From assembly GCF_004634215.1 (NCBI RefSeq), contig NZ_SMMH01000014.1, forward strand, positions 1 to 64,000: DNA of 64,000 nt, given 5' to 3'. This DNA comes from Deinococcus fonticola (GTDB taxonomy: Bacteria > Deinococcota > Deinococci > Deinococcales > Deinococcaceae). The notes beneath the pieces were generated by a model, which saw only the letters and a program-made list of their open reading frames with translations, was not told where the DNA came from and did not search any database. The position numbers and the translations under genes are program-made. Positions 58,074-64,000 of the stretch are shown in pieces; position 1 is the stretch's first letter, and each line of letters starts with the position of its first letter.

Positions 58074-59217
58074 CTCCTTCCGAATGACCGATTAACACTA
58101 TATAGTACAAAGCGCCTATAATGGGATCTGCGAGGGTGCTTCCTGTTAAGCTAATAGATAGCATGCCTGTTAAAAAGATAAATTTTACACTACCTCTTTC
58201 AGAATTATAAATTAGAAGACATACGTAAATTATAAAAAGAAAGAGAGAAATTAGACCAAATATAGACAATAAATCTAGAAAATAGTTATCTGATGTCAAA
58301 CCTACGAGAGCGTGAAATCGCAGTGTGCCGCTCCCAAAAAACAAAGTGTTAAAATTCTCAGCCCAAAGATCATAGCTATCTTTCCAATATACGAAACGGG
58401 TGAGAATAGAATCGTTAGAGTTAGTATCGGTCATGAAAGAATCACTGATTCTATCCAGTTTAATCTTTTCCGAAACATACGAATAAAGAAAGGCAACAGG
58501 GAGCGCATAAAATATAGGAGTAGTCGACCAAAAAGAAAATTGTTTAGCTCTTAAATTTTTAACTATTCTGTCGAACATAAGTAAAACGCTCATAATAACA
58601 AACGCCAGTAAACTACTCCTTGACTGGGTCAAAACTAAACCAAATAGACATATTAATAAGCAAAAAGAGTAATACAGAGAAAGCCTGTCCATAAGACGAT
58701 TAAGACATAATGCGGCCGCTAGGCAAAGAAGGGCTCCCCACTCATTGTAGCTAGCTTGAGTTCCTAAACCATCGCCTCCGGCATAAGAAAAAGGCCCCGC
58801 AATTCTATGTAGGTTGGGAACGGTAAAAAATATAAGAATTGACGATAAAGCCAAAATAGATGATGTAAATACAAATACGCCATCTAAATCATATTTCTTA
58901 CCATAGGCTAGGTTTACTATAGCAGGAGCCCACAATAAGGTAGAAAGAATTCGCAGATTTTTTGAAATGTCTAGACCGAACTCGGAAAATAAAAAATAAT
59001 TCATGCAAGAAGATATAAACCACAAAATAGCTAAAATAAAAAGAATTATCGAAGATAATTTAATTTTTAAATCTCTGTTGAGAAAAAATGAGCTAAAATA
59101 GCAAATTAATAATAGTATATCAGAAAAACGCAAAAATCCTATACTAAGAATTGGATTCAATATCAATGATGCAGGCAAAATACCCATGTAGAAATAGGGT
59201 GATTTAAGCACTAGCAA
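58051..59217 (-). CDS. wzy: O-antigen polymerase-like protein (Wzy)
   Basis: A 388-residue integral membrane protein with about ten hydrophobic segments and a large extracytoplasmic loop (about 245-310: KIKLDRISDSFMTDTNSND, VYWKDSYDLWAENF), as in Wzy/O-antigen ligase proteins. It contains TQSRSSLLAFVIM, a common polymerase segment. It would join repeat units outside the membrane. AT-rich. Confidence 0.82.
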   Translation of the reverse strand: MLVLKSPYFYMGILPASLILNPILSIGFLRFSDILLLICYFSSFFLNRDLKIKLSSIILFILAILWFISSCMNYFLFSEFGLDISKNLRILSTLLWAPAIVNLAYGKKYDLDGVFVFTSSILALSSILIFFTVPNLHRIAGPFSYAGGDGLGTQASYNEWGALLCLAAALCLNRLMDRLSLYYSFCLLICLFGLVLTQSRSSLLAFVIMSVLLMFDRIVKNLRAKQFSFWSTTPIFYALPVAFLYSYVSEKIKLDRISDSFMTDTNSNDSILTRFVYWKDSYDLWAENFNTLFFGSGTLRFHALVGLTSDNYFLDLLSIFGLISLFLFIIYVCLLIYNSERGSVKFIFLTGMLSISLTGSTLADPIIGALYYIVLIGHSEGDGNNGKN

Positions 59218-60173
59218 ATCTCATATTTCTCCCTAAAGTTTTTTAGGGTCGATTCATCAGTATGATTTGTTTTGAAAGAATCTATAATTGCGGGAAAGTA
59301 AGCTCTTCTAACAATTTTTTGATCAACATTGCGCTTTAAAATTTTGCTAAATAAATATCCAAAACCTCCTGAAGATATAATTAAAGAATATACTCCAAAT
59401 GCAAGCAGCCATAAAGAGCTAACAATAAAACTATTATTTCTTTTAACAAAAATAATCTTTGAGAGCATACCAAGGTACAAATAATCCGTGCGATTTGGAT
59501 GATGTGAACCATGTGCATCATGATATAAAATCAGTCTTGGGTCATAAATAAGCTTCGCTCCACTCTGTCGCAGCCTTAAACAGTATTCCCAATCTTCTTT
59601 TCCGAAAAAATAGGCTTCAGATAGGTATCCAATTCGCTCAATAGATCTTCTAGGTATACACATAAAGGCCCCAGATATGAAAGATCGCTCATTCTCCAGA
59701 TCATATTGACCAGTATCAACCTTACCATAACCAAAGTATTTGATATTTCCAAGAGAGTCGACACTTCCTCCAACGCTCCAAATTTTATTTGTATCAGGCC
59801 AGTTCAGAATCTTGCCCCCCATTATACCAATAGTTTTATCTTCCGAGAGCCGCTTTTGTATATAAGTAAAATCAATGCTATATATTCGGCAATCGTTATT
59901 CATAAGTATCATAACTTCGCAGCCATCATCATAAGCAGCCTTCAAAGCACGATTACACCCTGCGGCAAAGCCGAGATTACTGCCATTTTCAATAAATGAA
60001 ACATTATCATAGTGTTTAAATTTTTCCTTCAATAATAATAGAGATGTATCTATAGAGCCATTATCGGCCAGGTAAATAGTAATTGGCTGCCCTATAAGCG
60101 ACAACATCAAACTCTCACTATCATCAAAACTGTTCCAATTCAGTATTACAATACCAACTTTGTACATATGCAC
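59211..60173 (-). CDS. Glycosyltransferase family 2
   Basis: A 320-residue GT-A transferase (rhamnosyltransferase-like): VGIVILNWNSFDDSESLMLS, NGSNLGFAAGCNRAL, MILMNNDCRI (DxD-like) and FFGKEDWEYCLRL. A hydrophobic stretch near residues 250-275 may tie it to the membrane. AT-rich. Overlaps the polymerase by seven bases. Confidence 0.9.
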   Translation of the reverse strand: MHMYKVGIVILNWNSFDDSESLMLSLIGQPITIYLADNGSIDTSLLLLKEKFKHYDNVSFIENGSNLGFAAGCNRALKAAYDDGCEVMILMNNDCRIYSIDFTYIQKRLSEDKTIGIMGGKILNWPDTNKIWSVGGSVDSLGNIKYFGYGKVDTGQYDLENERSFISGAFMCIPRRSIERIGYLSEAYFFGKEDWEYCLRLRQSGAKLIYDPRLILYHDAHGSHHPNRTDYLYLGMLSKIIFVKRNNSFIVSSLWLLAFGVYSLIISSGGFGYLFSKILKRNVDQKIVRRAYFPAIIDSFKTNHTDESTLKNFREKYEIC

Positions 60174-60182
60174 GATACCTCC

Positions 60183-61385
60183 CTATCTTATAGAAAATTT
60201 AAAGGGCCACAGTCCACTTCTTACGGTTTGTATTGACATTATCAGCAGATTAAGAGACTCAAGCATTACCACACCTAATGCATAACCAATCACACCAAAT
60301 CTCATTCCAAAAAATAGGATAAATGGTATACCAATAGCAACTGAAACAAGGATTGAGACTGTTATGACATCTTCTCTACCTATAGAATTTAACCAAAAAG
60401 ACCCCAATGCATACATTATAGAAATAGGGATCATAACAAGTGAGTATACTGTTATTACTCTTTTTACTTCATCGTATTGTTGGCCAAAGAGTAAGTCTAC
60501 AATAGGACTACCAAATACACGTAGAATAATCACATATAGCAGATTAAGAAATAACAATATAAATCCAAGTCGGGTAACTAAATACTTTTTCTTTTCCCAT
60601 TCAGATATTTTTATTAGTTTACCGTAGTAAGATTTAACTCCAGTATCGTTTACAACATTAATAGCTTTACATAATTTTTCACTGTTTGAAAAAACGGCTG
60701 CCGCCGATGCTCCAAGAAGCACATAAACTATAAAGCTGTTTAGGGCGGTATATAAGCTAATTACAATTCGATTTAAAATTAGTCCCCGGCTATCATACGA
60801 AAAACGGAAAACTTCACTCATAATAAAATCGGATCGTTTAAATCCATTTTCTAGAAATACCGTATAATTTGCGATTAAACTGTATAAAGAAAATAATACT
60901 ACGTAAAGCGGAATGAGAAATTTAATGTCGATCACTTCTATAGATATAAAAAAGCTAATTAATAATATAGAGATCTGTACGACAAAGTCGGCCATAATTA
61001 TAATATGGAGCCTATCTTTATATATATAAAACCAAGTTGGAATAAAACCTTGCGCAATACCAAGAATAATTCCATAAAAAATAGTATCAGCAGGAAAACT
61101 CGAAAATAAAGCAAAGACTAAACCAAATATCATCACGATAATCGAAGTCAAAAATTTAACAGAAAAAACTAGTGCTGATATATTATTTAGGCTGCCTTCA
61201 TTAGCTAAACGAGGGGCAGAAATGTTTGTTCCAAACTCAACAATGAGAAAGATCCAAGCAGCGAAAGACAACATAGCAGCATAGGAACCCAAAAAATCTC
61301 TTGAAAGACTATGACTTAACAAAGAAAGACTCAGAAAGGGTACAATGGTTCTTAAACCAGAAAATATAATATTCCTAAATAGCAT
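60183..61385 (-). CDS. wzx: Polysaccharide flippase (Wzx)
   Basis: A 400-residue polytopic membrane protein with about 12 hydrophobic segments, an N-terminal FRNIIFSGLRTIVPFLSLSLL and SAAAVFSNSEKLCKAI, as in the MVF/PST flippases. It would flip undecaprenyl-linked repeat units. First gene of the AT-rich block in transcription order; 22 bases separate it from the rmlC-like gene. Confidence 0.88.
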   Translation of the reverse strand: MLFRNIIFSGLRTIVPFLSLSLLSHSLSRDFLGSYAAMLSFAAWIFLIVEFGTNISAPRLANEGSLNNISALVFSVKFLTSIIVMIFGLVFALFSSFPADTIFYGIILGIAQGFIPTWFYIYKDRLHIIIMADFVVQISILLISFFISIEVIDIKFLIPLYVVLFSLYSLIANYTVFLENGFKRSDFIMSEVFRFSYDSRGLILNRIVISLYTALNSFIVYVLLGASAAAVFSNSEKLCKAINVVNDTGVKSYYGKLIKISEWEKKKYLVTRLGFILLFLNLLYVIILRVFGSPIVDLLFGQQYDEVKRVITVYSLVMIPISIMYALGSFWLNSIGREDVITVSILVSVAIGIPFILFFGMRFGVIGYALGVVMLESLNLLIMSIQTVRSGLWPFKFSIR

Positions 61386-61407
61386 GATTTCTATAAGCCA
61401 TCCTTAC

Positions 61408-61956
61408 CTAGCCCTTATCTTCATGCCACAAACCCACACCAAATATGTCCCAACTTAGCCGGCCTTCGTTCGGGTCTTCCAGATTGAACTGGGCGTCCAT
61501 GGTATACAGCAGCGTGGCTCCCTGATCACCTGCCTGATACCCGTGGGCCACGCCACTGGGAATATGCACCAGCGTGGGCTGCTCGCCACTGAGCACGAGC
61601 TTGCGTCTGGTGCCCAGTGTGAGGCTGTCGGCGCGGCAGTCCACCAACCAGATCATCAGTTGCCCTTGCAGCACACACCAGATCTCGTTCTGCTCTTCCT
61701 TGACATGAATATGAAAGGCATTCATGCGGTTGGGCGCGGCCCATGAAACGCTGATCTGGCGAGGAACAAGTGCACCGGGCAGTTGCTGAACCCCCTGGTC
61801 GTTCAGGCGCAGATATTCCATGAAGGCGCCGTTCTCGCTTCTGTTCTTTCGCAGCGGATGCGTCCAGACCCCTTCAATTTGCGGTGCGGCAGGATAAGAC
61901 TCAAACGTCAGGGCCTCGGCGTAAGGCGCGGCAAGTTTTATGGTGTGGTCAGGCAT
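61408..61956 (-). CDS. rfbC: dTDP-4-dehydrorhamnose 3,5-epimerase-like protein
   Basis: A 182-residue cupin-fold RmlC-like protein. AFHIH (catalytic His), a [14 protein letters not shown] strand and [13 protein letters not shown] are present. The position of the usual acid/base Tyr (Y-x6-Y region) reads YTMDAQF, with Phe, so 3,5-epimerase activity may be changed. It overlaps rmlA by eight bases. rmlD is not in the window. Confidence 0.8.
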   Translation of the reverse strand: MPDHTIKLAAPYAEALTFESYPAAPQIEGVWTHPLRKNRSENGAFMEYLRLNDQGVQQLPGALVPRQISVSWAAPNRMNAFHIHVKEEQNEIWCVLQGQLMIWLVDCRADSLTLGTRRKLVLSGEQPTLVHIPSGVAHGYQAGDQGATLLYTMDAQFNLEDPNEGRLSWDIFGVGLWHEDKG

Positions 61957-62878
61957 ACTGTTTCTCCAGGCTTATTCTCCTCAGATACTGACCGTACCTG
62001 TTCTTGGCCAGTTTCTCGGCCTGGGCCAGCAGGGCATCGGTGCTGATCCAGCCACTGCGCCAGGCGATCTCTTCGGGCGAAGCGACCTTGAGGCCCTGGC
62101 GGTGCTCGATGGTCTGAATGAATAGGCTGGCTTCCAGCATGCTTTCATGGGTGCCGGTGTCCAGCCATGCGAAACCGCGCCGCATCAGTTGCACGTCGAG
62201 TTGTTGGCGATTCAGATACACGCTGTTCACATCCGTGATCTCCAGTTCACCCCGCGCCGAGGGCTTGATCCCCTTCACGATATCCACGACCTGTTCATCA
62301 TAGAAGTACAGACCTGTGACCGCGAAATCAGATTTGGGTTTCTGCGGTTTCTCTTCAATAGAAAGCGCTTTCCCTGTGTCATCGAAGTCCACGACACCAT
62401 AACGCTCCGGGTCGCCCACCTGATAGGCGAACACTGTTGCGCCGGTGGTTCTGGTATTGGCGTGGTGCATCAGATCCGATAGGTCGTTGCCGTAAAAAAT
62501 GTTGTCTCCCAGAATCAGCGCACTAGGCTGGCCCTTCACAAAGTCCTCTCCGATCAGAAAGGCCTGTGCCAGGCCCTCGGGTTTGGGCTGCACCGCGTAC
62601 TGAAGGTTGAGGCCCCACTGCCGGCCGTCTCCGAGCAGTTGCTCGAAGCGCGGCGTGTCCTCGGGGGTGGAGATGATCAGGATGTCACGCATCCCCCCCA
62701 GCATCAGGGTGGTCAGGGGGTAGTAGATCATCGGCTTGTCGTAGATGGGCAGCAGTTGTTTACTGACCGCCAGGGTAGCCGGGTAGAGGCGCGTGCCGCT
62801 TCCACCGGCCAGGATGATGCCCTTTCGGCTGACCATCCCATGTTCCGGTATCTGTGCCGGCATCTGTTTTATCGTCAT
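61949..62878 (-). CDS. rfbA: Glucose-1-phosphate thymidylyltransferase
   Basis: A 309-residue nucleotidyltransferase: [30 protein letters not shown] and the [13 protein letters not shown] region. It makes dTDP-glucose. The annotated ATG overlaps the rfbB stop (ATGA); the extra 14 residues before VSRKGII are unusual, and an inner start is possible. Confidence 0.95.
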   Translation of the reverse strand: MTIKQMPAQIPEHGMVSRKGIILAGGSGTRLYPATLAVSKQLLPIYDKPMIYYPLTTLMLGGMRDILIISTPEDTPRFEQLLGDGRQWGLNLQYAVQPKPEGLAQAFLIGEDFVKGQPSALILGDNIFYGNDLSDLMHHANTRTTGATVFAYQVGDPERYGVVDFDDTGKALSIEEKPQKPKSDFAVTGLYFYDEQVVDIVKGIKPSARGELEITDVNSVYLNRQQLDVQLMRRGFAWLDTGTHESMLEASLFIQTIEHRQGLKVASPEEIAWRSGWISTDALLAQAEKLAKNRYGQYLRRISLEKQYA

Positions 62879-63900
62879 TGTGCGCCGCCCTCGGCCAGCC
62901 GCTGGGCGTACTGCCGGTCGTAATATTCACGAAATTCACCACTGCGAATGGGCGACCACCACCACTCGTTCTGGGCATACCACTTCGTCGCTTCGGCCAC
63001 GGCTTCCTTTGGATCGTAGCGGGGCTCCCAGGCCAGGCGGCGCAGCTTCTCCACGTTCATAGAATAGCGGCGGTCATGCCCCGGGCGATCGGCCACGTGT
63101 TTCACCAGCGCGTAGTCTTTGCCCAGGGTGGTCAGGACAATGTCGACCATTTCCAGGTTGGTCATTTCACGGCCTGTACCGACGTTGTACACCTGGCCCG
63201 CTTCGCCCCTCAGCAAAACGGTTTCTATGCCAGTGCAGTGGTCATACACGTGCGCGTAGTCGCGCATCTGCTGGCCATCTCCGTAGACGGGCAAAGGCTC
63301 ACCCAGCAGGGCGTTGGTGCTGAACAGCGGAACGGCCTTTTCGGGGTACTGATAGGGGCCGACGTTGTTGGCGCCGCGGGTGATGGTGACCGGCAGTCCG
63401 TAGGTGATGAAGTAGGCCTGGACAAGCTGGTCGGCCGCCGCTTTGCTGGCGGCGTAGGGACTGCGGGGAGCCAGTTCGTCTGTCTCGACACTCTGATGCC
63501 CGTCACGGATATGGCCATAGACCTCATCGGTACTGATGTGATGAAGGCGAATGCCCAGTTCACGAACCACCTCAAGCAGCACGTGGGTACCACGCACATT
63601 GGTCTCGGTGAACACCAACGGCCCAAGAATGCTCTGATCGACATGGGTCTCGGCGGCAAAATTGACGATCAGATCTATGTTTTTCGTCTGGCAGGTCTGG
63701 CGCACAAGCGCCAGGTCACCTATATCACCCACGACCAACTCCAGACGTGGGTCGTTCCAGAGGTCGTGGAGATTCTCACGGCGCCCCGCATAAGTCAGTT
63801 TGTCGTAAACGACCACCTGATCCTGGGGGTGTTGGCCCAACCAGTAGCGCACAAAATTACTGCCGATGAAGCCGCATCCGCCTGTTACGAGAAGGTTCAT
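62875..63900 (-). CDS. rfbB: dTDP-glucose 4,6-dehydratase
   Basis: A 341-residue extended [42 protein letters not shown] and [15 protein letters not shown]. It converts dTDP-glucose to dTDP-4-keto-6-deoxyglucose. Its ATG overlaps the stop of the upstream kinase gene (ATGA). Confidence 0.97.
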   Translation of the reverse strand: MNLLVTGGCGFIGSNFVRYWLGQHPQDQVVVYDKLTYAGRRENLHDLWNDPRLELVVGDIGDLALVRQTCQTKNIDLIVNFAAETHVDQSILGPLVFTETNVRGTHVLLEVVRELGIRLHHISTDEVYGHIRDGHQSVETDELAPRSPYAASKAAADQLVQAYFITYGLPVTITRGANNVGPYQYPEKAVPLFSTNALLGEPLPVYGDGQQMRDYAHVYDHCTGIETVLLRGEAGQVYNVGTGREMTNLEMVDIVLTTLGKDYALVKHVADRPGHDRRYSMNVEKLRRLAWEPRYDPKEAVAEATKWYAQNEWWWSPIRSGEFREYYDRQYAQRLAEGGAQ

Positions 63901-64000
63901 GTTTTCTGGGTCTCCGTTGAATTGGGTTCGTAGCTGTACCCGTAGCCGTAGCTGTAAGCACTGTCGTCGGCATTGGATTTATTGATAATGAAGCCCAGCA
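63897..64000 (-). CDS. Polysaccharide co-polymerase/BY-kinase, C-terminal end (partial)
   Basis: The last 33 residues of a protein: LGFIINKS, then a Tyr cluster AYSYGYGYSYEP and the end NSTETQKT. A Tyr-rich tail after a Rossmann-like strand is the hallmark of Wzc-type bacterial tyrosine kinases, whose autophosphorylation cycles with chain export. The rest lies beyond base 64000. It is the upstream gene of this operon inside the window. Confidence 0.78.
   Translation of the reverse strand, partial: LGFIINKSNADDSAYSYGYGYSYEPNSTETQKT

Overview
The window looks like a chromosomal segment of a Deinococcus species. The evidence is a complete ddrB gene (Deinococcus single-strand DNA-binding protein) with a near-perfect radiation/desiccation response motif 12 bases before its start. 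In addition, many genes have a TANNNT -10 box only 5-8 bases before the start codon (leaderless transcripts, common in this genus), and most of the sequence is GC-rich. No rRNA, tRNA, CRISPR array, intact insertion sequence or prophage was seen.

Region 1 (1-8.8 kb). After the 5' end of tuf (minus) and an unknown secreted protein comes a sulfur-trafficking locus. A CsoR-family regulator with the two cysteines of the persulfide sensor CstR lies at the end of a minus-strand operon with a lipoprotein rhodanese and a membrane-anchored TlpA-like thioredoxin. Divergent from it are a CstB-like persulfide dioxygenase-rhodanese, two stand-alone rhodaneses, a TauE/SafE exporter, a split YeeE/YedE transporter and thioredoxin 2. 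The two operons share a 49-bp regulatory region built on a perfect 13-bp inverted repeat.

Region 2 (8.8-18.5 kb). The str operon (rpsL-rpsG-fusA, minus) with a recognisable promoter, a GNAT enzyme, hemL, a CoA-binding protein, an APH(3')-type kinase, several unknown proteins and ddrB.

Region 3 (18.6-31.2 kb). Mostly housekeeping and small-enzyme genes: a [2Fe-2S] ferredoxin, thioesterase, pterin dehydratase, DUF427, a BstA/YfiT-type protein, a PhoU-like/Pit phosphate module behind a repeated TGACA[C/T] array, a CRP-family regulator, cupin, truncated globin, 7Fe ferredoxin, minD-minE, a PATAN/small-GTPase pair, a frameshifted grpB, an acyl-CoA synthetase and gltX.

Region 4 (31.3-46.2 kb). 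Three related small secreted or lipoprotein genes interleaved with a phosphotransferase-fold gene, endonuclease-type mutL, a VOC protein, a DUF1990 protein, trehalose synthase, a HAD hydrolase, an IclR regulator, a PP2C phosphatase, ridA, a PSP1 protein and an outer-membrane-like barrel protein.

Region 5 (46.2-64 kb). One long minus-strand polysaccharide operon. From upstream to downstream it has a BY-kinase tail, rmlB, rmlA and an rmlC-like gene, then an AT-rich block with flippase (Wzx), glycosyltransferases and polymerase (Wzy). Next come a glycosyltransferase, an asparagine-synthetase-like amidotransferase, a UDP-HexNAc dehydrogenase, a uronate 4-epimerase, a GT4-phosphoglycosyl transferase fusion and PglD/PglE/PglF homologues, ending at an intrinsic terminator. 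Together these predict a Wzx/Wzy-type exopolysaccharide begun on diacetylated bacillosamine and containing amidated HexNAc-uronic acid.
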